Source: Candidatus Poribacteria bacterium
GTDB lineage: Bacteria > Abyssobacteria > SURF-5
Length of the DNA: 13,774 nucleotides
NCBI GenBank assembly: GCA_016215705.1
Contig: JACRIR010000231.1
Location: 1 to 13,774 of the forward strand
Direction: 5' to 3'
Part shown: in pieces, positions 1-7,460 of the stretch
Layout: every line of letters begins with the position of its first letter
Position numbering within the stretch: position 1 is the first letter of the stretch
Made by a program: the position numbers and the translations under genes
The notes under the pieces: generated by a model
Seen by the model: the letters and a program-made list of their open reading frames with translations, nothing else
Database searches by the model: none
What the model was told of the DNA's origin: nothing

Positions 1-983
1 CGGAACGACTCCTTTGGAGGAATAGTCCCCACGAAGGCAAGGATTGCGCCTTCCGCCCCGGCAATGTGGGCGCCCACACGATAATCGAGCGGCGAGAAAA
101 AAGACTCGAAGGTATACGAAGGGATTCCCAGCGAAAGCGTGAGCCAATCACTCAGCACCATCCTTCCCTTCCTGAACTCAGTCAAGAGAGGACCCGATAC
201 TTCTCTCCCCTCCCCCTTTGTTATTGTCTGTGGTATCGGCACAAAAATCTTTCTCAGGAGCCGCCCGATGTTACTCACTTTTCGAGGGACATAGTAGTTA
301 CGCTTCAAGTTCTCGATGATGCTGGCGCCGACAATTTCGCCCAGTTCACGCTTCAAGTCGGGGATAAACTCAATAACTGTAACCTCGAAATTGTTCGGCA
401 GGAACCGCCATTGCTGGGGCAGTTGGAACCTGACGCCGGGCCTGAAGAAAAGCGTTTCGTGCAAATCGAGAGAAAGAGAGGCGCGAATCTCCAATAGATA
501 CTTCTTAAGCGCACGTGTCTCCGACGGGAGAAACTCATCGGGCCTGCACCAGACGGCATTGACGTCTTCCCATGTACTTTCGGAATACTCCTCGCGAATT
601 TCCGTGTTGCCGATCGGGTCTACACATTTCACGCCCCGGCAGTCGTAGCCGTCCGGATCGAGGCACGGAAGCAGGACGAAACGCACCTTCCCAAGAATGT
701 CCGCCAACGCCTCACCCGGTTGAACGAGCCGGCGCGCCATCCACAGAAGGGCCAATGGCGGCGCATCTTCTCGACCGTGATTGGCCGCAGTGAGAAGGAT
801 TGTGTGATTCGACCTGGCGGGCCCGGCGCTTATCGCATAGATCGGGCGACCCATCTTTGAGCGGGCGACCTCCTCAACGGAAAGCTTTTGACGGAGGGCA
901 ATGATTCCAGCCTCGAGGTCGGAGTAGCGTTTGAAGCTGTTCAGTTCTTTGATGTGCGGGTATTTGTCAAATAGTTGGGTCAT
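1..983 (-). CDS. M14-family zinc carboxypeptidase-like protein, partial (3' end beyond window)
   Basis: The reverse strand reads without a stop from an ATG at 983 to base 1, giving 327 residues; the C-terminus lies outside the window. An in-frame TAG two codons upstream of the ATG and a GAGG about eight bases before it fix the start. Visible M14 landmarks are HGRE at residues 69-72 (zinc ligands His69 and Glu72), LDPDGY near 108-113 (compare NPDG), SETRALKKYL near 154-163, DLHE at 173-176 (third zinc ligand His175) and PSYTFESF near 288-295, whose Glu293 matches the general-base glutamate. M14 enzymes remove C-terminal residues or cleave related amide bonds. The usual Asn-Arg substrate-carboxylate pair reads Asn142-Ala143 here, so specificity may differ. 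No signal peptide is visible, so a cytoplasmic location is likely. It is the last gene of the leftward run, behind the repeat element at 1000-1127. Family assignment is firm; substrate unknown. Confidence 0.85.
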   Translation of the reverse strand, partial: MTQLFDKYPHIKELNSFKRYSDLEAGIIALRQKLSVEEVARSKMGRPIYAISAGPARSNHTILLTAANHGREDAPPLALLWMARRLVQPGEALADILGKVRFVLLPCLDPDGYDCRGVKCVDPIGNTEIREEYSESTWEDVNAVWCRPDEFLPSETRALKKYLLEIRASLSLDLHETLFFRPGVRFQLPQQWRFLPNNFEVTVIEFIPDLKRELGEIVGASIIENLKRNYYVPRKVSNIGRLLRKIFVPIPQTITKGEGREVSGPLLTEFRKGRMVLSDWLTLSLGIPSYTFESFFSPLDYRVGAHIAGAEGAILAFVGTIPPKESF

Positions 984-999
984 CTTCTAAGCCTCGTGC

Positions 1000-1127
1000 T
1001 GCAAATATTGGGGACACCATGAGGTATGGGGCGGGAAATATGGGGACACCATGAGGCATGGTGTCCCCATATTTCCCCATCGTGTCCCCGATTCTTGCGA
1101 TGCGGCATGGTGTCCCCGATATTTGCA
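1000..1127. repeat. REP/BIME-like nested inverted-repeat element with GGGGACACC cores
   Basis: A 22-bp outer inverted repeat (1000-1021 against 1106-1127, one mismatch) encloses a perfect 21-bp palindrome (1033-1053 against 1057-1077, loop AGG). A further partial copy, GTGTCCCCGATTCTTGC at 1082-1098, is a direct repeat of 1110-1126 (15 of 17 bases). All copies share the core GGGGACACC/GGTGTCCCC. The element fills almost the whole gap between two minus-strand genes: it ends one base from the stop codon of the 493-residue gene and lies 16 bases from the M14 start. Nested palindromes of this type resemble REP/BIME units mobilised in trans by RAYT (Y1-type) transposases; no such transposase is present here. 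Transcribed RNA would fold into a very stable hairpin between the two genes. Confidence 0.8.
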
Positions 1128-1128
1128 T

Positions 1129-2610
1129 TCATCTTTCAAGTCTCATAATACACTCACCGGGCTCTTTGAACTCCCTCTGGTGGAACACGGCCTTGGATTG
1201 GTAGATATCCGCTATCCCATTCCAACCGAAATGGAGCGCTTTGTGGAACGTCTCCGTGTAAGCATCGAAAAGATTCGAGGAATCTTTTACCAACTCATTG
1301 AGTTCGGCAAGCTTCTGGTCCTTCACGAGAGAGGGATGCGAGAAGTCCTCGAATATCTTGTCGAATCCCCGGGCGATATCGGAGAAATGTCTCTTTACGC
1401 TGCGACTCAGGAGCAGGCTCGCGCCAAATGTGGCCGCGCCAAAAAGGAGAATCGGCGAAACGAAAAAAGACCCCTTGAAAAGGCCGAACACCATATCGAG
1501 CACTCCGATAACGACGAGTGCGATGGGAATCTGGCGCTTCTCGAATGAGATAAGCTGCCCGAGCTTCATTGCCTGAAACTTGCTCCTCGAATATGCAGTT
1601 ATGTAAAGACTCTGTGAAAGCTTTGCCCTGATTTTCTCGACGTCGAGTTCTTCGGGCACGCGGATAACGTTCGTGATCTCGACTTCCCCCTCGCTAACCG
1701 TGTGCGCGATGGGATGAAGCGCCGGCGGTATGAGCGACGGCGGAAACCATTCTCCGTCGGAGAATTCATCAGCGAGGTAAATCTCATACGATTCCCTTGT
1801 CGGCAAAACAACGAACTCGATTGAGCGCCGCTGCCGACTCTGTTTCAGCAACGGGGTCTTGCGAGCGGTCCGGCCGGGGATTCGTATGCGACGGGCGTCT
1901 TCATCCGTAAACATGATCTTGAGGAATGAGAGTGCCGCTTGCAAGAGGCCGCGGCGCGGCTTGCTGTCTTCGAACTGAGCGTAATAATAGCGCTGGGCCG
2001 CTTTGAGTTTTTGCTCGTCGGCCTTAGCCGCAAGTCTGAGGTAAACATCCTGCGTGCTGCCGTCAATCTTATCGAAGAGTTCGACAATGGGATTGACCCT
2101 TGCCGCTACTGCCTCATCGGTTCCGCGAACCACGCGCATGCTGTTTGCTATTTCGCGCGCGCACTCTTTGAATTTCTCTGCGACCGCCAGCTTCTTTATG
2201 CGAGCATACGTCTGCAAAATATTAAAGACCATGTAAGGCAATGCGAGAGGAAGGACCAGAGGCTTCAAGACGGCCAATACAATGCATCCCGAGAGCCACG
2301 CGAGATCGAGAACACCTGACAGCATGCCCACGTGCATCAACTCATCCTGGTGAAGCGCCAAACTATCCCAATCTTTCTTCATCTGTCGCTCGACTTCCGT
2401 CATTTCCTCGTCGGTGGGGTTACCGTAGAGGAGGACGGTGACATCGAGAGAATCGAGCGGCCCCAGGATGGCGACTTCATTAAGGAGTTCCACATAGTAG
2501 GAAAGCAGCACATAGTCCTTCTGACCGATTACCGGCAGATATGCCGCGTCCATCGTAATGCGGGCCTGATTCCGGTCAAGTTCTATTTTGTGAAATCTTT
2601 CTTCAGTCAC
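1129..2610 (-). CDS. Unrecognised 493-residue membrane protein
   Basis: I do not recognise a family. The start is GTG at 2610, preceded on the minus strand by GGAG with an eight-base spacer. The protein has a soluble N-terminal part (1-94), a hydrophobic stretch (about 95-135, long enough for two membrane passes), a charged central domain (136-360) with helical character (138-210) and a likely beta-rich part around 263-320, a second hydrophobic double stretch (about 361-402), and an amphipathic C-terminal tail. This suggests an integral membrane protein with two hairpins and a large cytoplasmic domain between them. No signal peptide, no catalytic motif and no Walker box are evident. It lies downstream of larA after a 195-bp repeat-containing gap and upstream of the M14 gene, so cotranscription is possible but not shown. 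The gene is convincing because of its length, its start signal and the protein-like composition; function unknown. Confidence 0.8.
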   Translation of the reverse strand: MTEERFHKIELDRNQARITMDAAYLPVIGQKDYVLLSYYVELLNEVAILGPLDSLDVTVLLYGNPTDEEMTEVERQMKKDWDSLALHQDELMHVGMLSGVLDLAWLSGCIVLAVLKPLVLPLALPYMVFNILQTYARIKKLAVAEKFKECAREIANSMRVVRGTDEAVAARVNPIVELFDKIDGSTQDVYLRLAAKADEQKLKAAQRYYYAQFEDSKPRRGLLQAALSFLKIMFTDEDARRIRIPGRTARKTPLLKQSRQRRSIEFVVLPTRESYEIYLADEFSDGEWFPPSLIPPALHPIAHTVSEGEVEITNVIRVPEELDVEKIRAKLSQSLYITAYSRSKFQAMKLGQLISFEKRQIPIALVVIGVLDMVFGLFKGSFFVSPILLFGAATFGASLLLSRSVKRHFSDIARGFDKIFEDFSHPSLVKDQKLAELNELVKDSSNLFDAYTETFHKALHFGWNGIADIYQSKAVFHQREFKEPGECIMRLER

Positions 2611-2675
2611 TCAGAAAACTCCATTAATAATCCACACTTGCATATGTTCGCCGTATCACACGGAAATCAAAAAAT

Positions 2676-2756
2676 CCCCCTGCCCCGTTTTTCAAAGGGG
2701 GAGTCAGTCGTACCCCTTTATCGAAGGCCGACTTGGTCCCCCTTATCAAGGAGGAT
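2676..2756. repeat. Degenerate CCCCCTT...AAGGGGG palindromic repeats
   Basis: Three imperfect small palindromes follow each other: CCCC-GTT-TTTC-AAA-GGGG (2683-2700), ACCCCTTTATCGAAGG (2712-2727) and CCCCCTT-ATC-AAGGAGG (2738-2754, one mismatch). They resemble the dispersed palindromes of the form CCCCCTTTNTCAAAGGGGG that occur in many environmental bacterial genomes. They lie in the gap after larA and could form hairpins at the 3' end of its message. The rest of the gap 2611-2805 holds no gene I can support. Confidence 0.55.
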
Positions 2757-2805
2757 ATTCAGGCAGCCCTTTGCAGTGAAAACTTGGGCAATGAAGCGCT
2801 GGATT

Positions 2806-4140
2806 CTATTCTCCAACACTCCTCCCAATAGACGCCAGCGACCTCGAGCGTTCGTTTTCGGGCAGGAAAAGGGTGCTCGATGCGGCAGGGATTATATACG
2901 TTGTGAAGTCGTTAGGCAAATTTGCCGTCGCCGCTCGATATGCTTCCTCAAACGAGGCAGCGGGCCGCATCTTCATCCGCTGTACGTCCAAGGGGTCTAA
3001 TCTTGAAATTAAAGCGATGTTGACCGACATGGCTTTCTCGAAAGCCGCGTATGCCGTCTGCCCATAAATATGATAGTTTGCGCGGAGTTCTTGTTCGAAC
3101 TCGATGGCGTCGTCGAACCTGAACCAGTCGATGAACCCCGGGTGGCCGAAGCCGTCCGCACACTCGGCAAGCACAATCATCCAACCTCCGGGCTTAGTGA
3201 CCGAGTGCGCGCTGTGAATCGCCTTATGAGCCTGTATGAAATTGATATCTTTGGGATATCCCCCACAACTCACAACGGTCAGATCGGCTTGCTCCGGAAC
3301 AACTATGCTGAAATTTTTGATGTAATGAAAGCATGCGGCCTCATGGGCCTTTATGAAATTGCCCGCAAAAACGGCCGCCAACTCTTTTTCGGGAGTCACT
3401 ATGCTATTTAGCATGAAATGGGGGCCAACCATTCCAGCGGCCTCGAGCATATCTTCATGCACGGGATTGCCGGCGAGTCGGGCGACCCGGGCATTGGGAT
3501 TGCGGCCGCGTCCGGGCGGCGGATTGAATACCAGCAGGTGGCTCTGCAGGCTGGCTTCGAGCGAACATACTCCCGGCATGATACTTTTCCGGCCTCCGCC
3601 AAATCCTGCGAAATAATGCGGGCTTACGGCGCCGGTGAGCACGATCCTGTCAGCTTCCGCCACCGTACGGTTGACAGCGACCTCTGTTCCTCTGCTCGTC
3701 TTGCCGTACGAAACGAGGTTGTCCCTGTTGCGCGAGTCATGGTCGATGGGGGCAAAACGACGGTAGAGTTGATCACCCAACAGACCACGATGTTCCTCTT
3801 TGGTTTGAGGTCGATGGATACCCAACGCGATCACGATTGTGATATTCCGGTCCGGGATTCCCGCCGCGTTCAACTCCTCGATGATGTGCGGCAGGAACAG
3901 ATGGCTCGAGGTCGCGCGCGTGCTATCGGAGGCGACGATGGCGACCCTCTTTGCGCCTGACACCACATCGGTCAGCGGAGGAGAATCTATGGGATTATCG
4001 AGTGCGCACTTTATGATGTGTGAAGTGTCATTGGCCACTGCCGGCGAACTCGGCGTGAGGAATTTCGGCTCACGTCCGAGTGGCGCATCCACGTCGACTT
4101 CTTCATGTCCGTAGTTCAGCCTATATTTGCGTTTGGTCAT
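2806..4140 (-). CDS. larA: LarA-family nickel-dependent lactate/2-hydroxyacid racemase
   Basis: The 444-residue protein carries the DUF2088/LarA signatures in order: ASDSTRATSSH (70-80, the SDxTR substrate-binding motif), GIHRP (107-111, catalytic His109), SPHYFAGFGGGRKSIMPG (173-190, with His175 and Lys185), His201 after the EASLQS stretch, and GGYPKDINFIQAHKA (293-307). These match LarA His108, His174, Lys184 and His200 with an offset of one; the lysine carries the nickel-pincer nucleotide cofactor and the second and third histidines frame the nickel. Length is close to the characterised enzymes. LarA interconverts D- and L-lactate; homologs act on other 2-hydroxyacids, so the substrate is not certain. 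The cofactor genes larB, larC and larE are not in this window. The gene is divergent from a carboxylate-type MFS transporter. The ribosome binding site before ATG 4140 is weak. It is the first gene of the leftward run. Confidence 0.88.
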   Translation of the reverse strand: MTKRKYRLNYGHEEVDVDAPLGREPKFLTPSSPAVANDTSHIIKCALDNPIDSPPLTDVVSGAKRVAIVASDSTRATSSHLFLPHIIEELNAAGIPDRNITIVIALGIHRPQTKEEHRGLLGDQLYRRFAPIDHDSRNRDNLVSYGKTSRGTEVAVNRTVAEADRIVLTGAVSPHYFAGFGGGRKSIMPGVCSLEASLQSHLLVFNPPPGRGRNPNARVARLAGNPVHEDMLEAAGMVGPHFMLNSIVTPEKELAAVFAGNFIKAHEAACFHYIKNFSIVVPEQADLTVVSCGGYPKDINFIQAHKAIHSAHSVTKPGGWMIVLAECADGFGHPGFIDWFRFDDAIEFEQELRANYHIYGQTAYAAFEKAMSVNIALISRLDPLDVQRMKMRPAASFEEAYRAATANLPNDFTTYIIPAASSTLFLPENERSRSLASIGRSVGE

Positions 4141-4200
4141 CTATGGCCTATACTTGATCAACAATATGATAGACTTACTGAGAATGATCTGACTCGTCAC

Positions 4201-4230
4201 GGTCACTCTGAGCGAAGCGAAGAATCTCTC
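4201..4230. repeat. Dispersed repeat of the CTGAGCGAAGCGAAGAATC type
   Basis: The stretch GTCACTCTGAGCGAAGCGAA followed by GAATCTC matches a short repeat often seen in intergenic regions of many environmental bacteria (commonly GTCATTCTGAGCGAAGCGAA). It sits in the divergent gap between larA and the MFS gene. It should not be read as coding, although it is open in one frame and would give the familiar HSERSEESLF peptide. Its origin and function are unknown to me. Confidence 0.6.
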
Positions 4231-4285
4231 TTCTCCCTGTCAACTCGATCTTTGGCCTCTGACTTTCGCCCTCATTCTCTGTCTA

Positions 4286-4314
4286 TTGACTATTCAAATT
4301 CAAGCTTGTATCAT
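4286..4314 (+). promoter_or_regulatory. Candidate sigma70 promoter for the MFS transporter
   Basis: TTGACT (4286-4291) and TATCAT (4309-4314) are separated by exactly 17 bases, each matching five of six consensus positions. Transcription would start near 4321 and leave a leader of about 50 bases before the ATG at 4373. No operator is evident. A comparable promoter for larA on the other strand of this 232-bp gap was not found. Confidence 0.6.
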
Positions 4315-4372
4315 GAAGGCTCTATATTACCCACGGACTTAAGAGTTCCATAGACAATCATCGGGAGGTTAA

Positions 4373-5590
4373 ATGCAGCGCCGCGCCACGTTTTTCTATG
4401 GCTGGTTCATTGTCATGGCAAATTTCCTTATTCTCTTCTCGCTTCACGGCGTCATTATAAACACATTCGGTGTCTTCTTCAAGCCAGTGTCCGAAAGCAT
4501 GGGATGGAGCCGCGCGACATTTGCCGGGGCGCTCGGTATTGGAGCGCTCGCAATGGCGCTGGGAGCCCCTTTCGTTGGCAAAATGCTTGATAAGATTGGG
4601 GCAAGCAAGACCATGTTGGTTGGGGCGCTGCTTTGCGGCGCAGGAATGGGACTGCTCGGCGGCGCCACGCAACTCTCGCATTTCTATGCGCTTTTCGCCA
4701 TAGTGGGACTTGGATTATCCGCTTCGACGTCAATCCCTGTTTCTCTCGTGATTGCTAACTGGTTCGAGCGGAAACGAGGTCTTGCAATGGGTCTGTCTTT
4801 TACCGGGACCAGTCTCGGCGGCATGATTATGAATCCCGTGAATACGTACCTGATACAGGCATTCGGCTGGCGGGAATCATACGTTATCCTGGGAGTTGCA
4901 ATGATCCTGGTAACGGTTCCGCTGATTCTTCTTATCATACGGACGCGCCCCTCCGATATGAACCTCTTGCCCGACGGCAACGAGCCGGCGCAAAGGGCAA
5001 CCGAACCCATTGCGGGTCAAACCCTGCAGGAAGCGTTTCGCACCCCGACTTTCTGGTTCATAGCAGGAAACATGTTCCTCATTAATTTCATGGCCAACTC
5101 CGTAGGAGAACACGGCGTGCCCTATCTCACTGATATCGGCCATTCAGAAATGGCGGCGAGCATAGCCATAGGATTGTCGATGGGCTTCATGACACTGGGA
5201 AAACTCGGGTCCGGGCTGTCTGCCGACCGATGGGGAGCGCGCCCCACTTTCGTCGCAAGCTGCATCATGACCGCTGCCGGAATTGGCGTGCTTATGTTTG
5301 CCTCGAATTGGTGGATGCTCTGGCTCTTTGCGTTCATCTACGGGTTTCCGCAAGGCGGGCCACTCACGCTCACTCCCCTTGTCGTGGCCAACTGCCACGG
5401 ACTGGCGCATTTCGGACCCATCTTCGGGGTGATGACGCTCTTCTCCATTCTAGGGGCTGCGATAGGACCTATAATAGTCGGCAGAATGTACGACGTCAGT
5501 TCCTCTTATCAGAGCGCCTTTCTCTTGCTTATCGTAATAACGTTGGCGGGCAGCTACTGCATACACAAGGCGCGCGCGCCCCAGAGATAG
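4373..5590 (+). CDS. MFS transporter, monocarboxylate/OFA-type
   Basis: The 405-residue protein is hydrophobic throughout and fits the 12-helix major facilitator fold. The N-terminus FFYGWFIVMANF (7-18) is typical of the MCT/oxalate-formate antiporter branch. GKMLDKIGASK (about 69-79) corresponds to the MFS loop 2-3 motif, and SDMNLLPDGNEP (about 199-210) at the end of helix 6 resembles the MxLLPDG signature of monocarboxylate-type carriers. A second-half copy of the loop motif appears as GKLGSGLSADRWGARP (about 270-285). GGGAGG lies five bases before the ATG. Proposed role: cytoplasmic-membrane transport of a small carboxylate; the divergent larA makes lactate or another 2-hydroxyacid attractive, but that is inference from context only. 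Uptake versus exchange cannot be decided. Confidence 0.85.
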   Translation: MQRRATFFYGWFIVMANFLILFSLHGVIINTFGVFFKPVSESMGWSRATFAGALGIGALAMALGAPFVGKMLDKIGASKTMLVGALLCGAGMGLLGGATQLSHFYALFAIVGLGLSASTSIPVSLVIANWFERKRGLAMGLSFTGTSLGGMIMNPVNTYLIQAFGWRESYVILGVAMILVTVPLILLIIRTRPSDMNLLPDGNEPAQRATEPIAGQTLQEAFRTPTFWFIAGNMFLINFMANSVGEHGVPYLTDIGHSEMAASIAIGLSMGFMTLGKLGSGLSADRWGARPTFVASCIMTAAGIGVLMFASNWWMLWLFAFIYGFPQGGPLTLTPLVVANCHGLAHFGPIFGVMTLFSILGAAIGPIIVGRMYDVSSSYQSAFLLLIVITLAGSYCIHKARAPQR

Positions 5591-5598
5591 GCGAAAAG

Positions 5599-5640
5599 GG
5601 TTCATGGTTCATGGTTCATGGTTTAGGGTTTAGGGTTTGT
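5599..5640. repeat. 7-bp tandem repeat, GGTTCAT x3 then GGTTTAG x2
   Basis: Three exact GGTTCAT units (5599-5619) run in phase into two exact GGTTTAG units (5620-5633) and a partial unit GGTTT (5634-5638). It begins nine bases after the MFS stop codon and ends 55 bases before the oxidoreductase start. The remaining gap up to 5694 shows no gene. The pattern is a microsatellite-like heptamer array comparable to the short tandemly repeated sequences of some bacteria, and the unit count may vary between strains. Confidence 0.85.
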
Positions 5641-5694
5641 TATGTGGACACTCTTGGCGCTTTTGTTCCCGTTTCCTGGTAGGAGGATCAGAAA

Positions 5695-7224
5695 ATGACC
5701 CACGAAAATCAGAGGCAGCAATGGGACGTAATTGTTGTTGGTTCGGGTTTGGGAGGGCTAAGCTGCGCAGGATTGCTCTCCAAGAACGGGAAGAAGGTGC
5801 TTATACTTGAAAAGCACAAGAAGGTTGGGGGATATGCGCATCAATTCAAACGGAAAGCCGGCCACGATATCAAATACCACTTTGACGTTGCGCTCCATGT
5901 GACCGGCGCGATGGACGAAGGAGCCCCGAGCCGCCGAATTCTGGAGGAAATCGGAGTGTGGGATCGAATACGGGTTAAACGCCTTGACATAATGTATCGC
6001 TCGAGCTTCCCTGATTTCGAGATAACGGTCCCTGCGGACAAGGAATTGTTCAGGCAGAAGCTTTGCGCTCAGTTTCCGCAAGAAGCCGTCGCCATCAATT
6101 CTCTCTTCAAGACTGTCGAAACATTCGCAAATGAAATGGCGGCGTTGCTAAGGGCCGTCGTTCCCGGAGAGCCGCCGCAGTCGGACTTCGCTGAGAAATA
6201 CCCCACCCTCTCGAAATATATGGTCGCAACACTGCATGACCTCGTGTCCGACCATGTGAGCAATGAGAAACTTTCGGCGGTATTCTGTCAGCTCTGGCCC
6301 TATGTGGGACTTCCTCCGAAGCGGGTGTCGGCGTTCCTATATCTTCAGATGTGGTTGAGCTTCTTCACGGGAGGAGCCTACTATATTCAGGGTGGAGGCT
6401 ACGCGCTGAGCCAGGCTCTTGCCGGCATTGTCGAAGAGCGCGGCGGCAAAGTACTCACAAAAACGGAGGTCTCCCGGATACTTGTTGAAAACGGTCGCTG
6501 CTCGGGAGTCGAAACGGCAAATGGAGAAAAGTTTAAGGCGCCGATCATCGTGAGCAACGCCCCGGCGCCGGTCACTTTTGGTAAGCTCATTGACACTTCG
6601 TTGGTCGACCCCTCATATATGGAACAAGTGCAGAACACTGAACTGTCAATTTCGATCATTCAGGCATACATCGGCGTAAAGGGAACACCAAAGGAAATCG
6701 GGTTTGAAGACGACGAATACTTCATGAACATGGACTACGATGCCGAGGGACAATTCGACCGGATGCTTAAGGGGGATTACTCGAATGTCGCTTGTGTGAT
6801 GGCAAACAATACAGCCGTTAACCCGGGCGACACCCCGCCCGGCAGATCCATAATTGAAATCGCAATTCTGGCCGATGGGAAACAGTGGTGCGACCTGCCA
6901 CATGAGGAGTATCGCAAGAAGAAGGCCGAGGTTACAGAGTTGCTGGTTGACAAGTTTTCGGAGGTCATACCGGATATTCGTGATCGGATCGAGGTGATCG
7001 AGGTCGGCACCCCCCACACTATGAGGCGTTACACGGGCAATCCATGCGGAGCAGTCTATGGTTACGCCTCCACTCCGTCGGGACACTCAATATTCAGGCC
7101 GAGGCCGGACACGCCGGTGCCGGGCCTTTATCTCGCGAGTGCGTGGACCTTCCCCGGCCCCGGATTTGGCGGCACGCTTGCCGGCGGCGCAAACACGGCG
7201 GCAATTATCTTGAGAAAAGAATAG
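5695..7224 (+). CDS. FAD-dependent oxidoreductase, phytoene desaturase / RetSat-like
   Basis: The 509-residue protein opens with DVIVVGSGLGGLSCAGLLSK (11-30) and ILEKHKKVGGY (37-47), the dinucleotide-binding fold and GG motif of the amine-oxidase/CrtI flavoprotein superfamily. Near the C-terminus, VPGLYLASAWTFPGPGFGG (about 475-493) followed by LAGGANTA is the second FAD contact of phytoene desaturases, carotenoid isomerases and retinol saturases. Length fits these families (about 490-510). AGGAGG lies eight bases before the ATG. Such enzymes move or remove double bonds in polyprenoid or other unsaturated substrates. No phytoene synthase or prenyl transferase gene is nearby, so a carotenoid role is not supported by context and the substrate is open. 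A strong hairpin follows at 7243-7271, suggesting the gene ends its transcript. Confidence 0.85.
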   Translation: MTHENQRQQWDVIVVGSGLGGLSCAGLLSKNGKKVLILEKHKKVGGYAHQFKRKAGHDIKYHFDVALHVTGAMDEGAPSRRILEEIGVWDRIRVKRLDIMYRSSFPDFEITVPADKELFRQKLCAQFPQEAVAINSLFKTVETFANEMAALLRAVVPGEPPQSDFAEKYPTLSKYMVATLHDLVSDHVSNEKLSAVFCQLWPYVGLPPKRVSAFLYLQMWLSFFTGGAYYIQGGGYALSQALAGIVEERGGKVLTKTEVSRILVENGRCSGVETANGEKFKAPIIVSNAPAPVTFGKLIDTSLVDPSYMEQVQNTELSISIIQAYIGVKGTPKEIGFEDDEYFMNMDYDAEGQFDRMLKGDYSNVACVMANNTAVNPGDTPPGRSIIEIAILADGKQWCDLPHEEYRKKKAEVTELLVDKFSEVIPDIRDRIEVIEVGTPHTMRRYTGNPCGAVYGYASTPSGHSIFRPRPDTPVPGLYLASAWTFPGPGFGGTLAGGANTAAIILRKE

Positions 7225-7242
7225 AGATAAAAGGGAAACCAA

Positions 7243-7271
7243 ACCGCAAAGGGTCTGCGACTCTTTGCGGT
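7243..7271 (+). terminator. 13-bp hairpin after the FAD oxidoreductase gene
   Basis: Bases 7243-7255 pair with 7259-7271 (twelve Watson-Crick pairs and one G-T), with a loop of TGC, 18 bases after the stop codon. There is no clean T-run after it (TAAATTT follows), so it may be an imperfect terminator or an mRNA-stabilising hairpin. Confidence 0.5.
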
Positions 7272-7348
7272 AAATTTGGCGTTGTCCTGTAATCACCACT
7301 TCTTGATACCTGTTGTCTCCCCTGCTTTCCGGTGTTGACAGGCTTGCT

Positions 7349-7376
7349 TTGCATTCCTATCGGAGCATGATAGAAT
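7349..7376 (+). promoter_or_regulatory. Weak candidate promoter for the methyltransferase gene
   Basis: TAGAAT (7371-7376) is a five-of-six match to the -10 box, with TTGCAT (7349-7354) 16 bases upstream as a poor -35. A perfect TTGACA at 7335-7340 lies nearby, but its 17-base spacing lands on TATCGG. One of these could serve after the hairpin at 7243-7271. The gap 7225-7460 otherwise holds nothing I can identify. Confidence 0.3.
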
Positions 7377-7460
7377 AACCCTGTTTGAGGTCCTCAATCA
7401 CCGCGAATAGAAAGACCATCGCTTCGCTCAGAACGGCGTCTGCGAAATCCGAGGTGACCG

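Noticed and set aside
1051-1548. Plus-strand open frame of 165 codons over the 3' end of the membrane-protein gene
   Set aside because: It starts inside the inverted-repeat element and then mirrors the minus-strand 493-residue gene; the composition is not protein-like.
2332-3000. Plus-strand open frame of 222 codons spanning the membrane-protein gene start, the repeat gap and the end of larA
   Set aside because: It crosses two well-supported minus-strand genes and a repeat; no recognisable motif.
3418-3960. Plus-strand open frame of 180 codons inside larA
   Set aside because: It is antisense to the catalytic core of larA, whose motifs are unmistakable on the minus strand.
4105-4353. Small plus-strand open frame in the larA-MFS gap
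   Set aside because: Its most regular part is the translated dispersed repeat HSERSEES; no supported start or ribosome binding site.
5599-5640. Heptamer array considered as a CRISPR-like array
   Set aside because: Units are 7 bases with no spacers.
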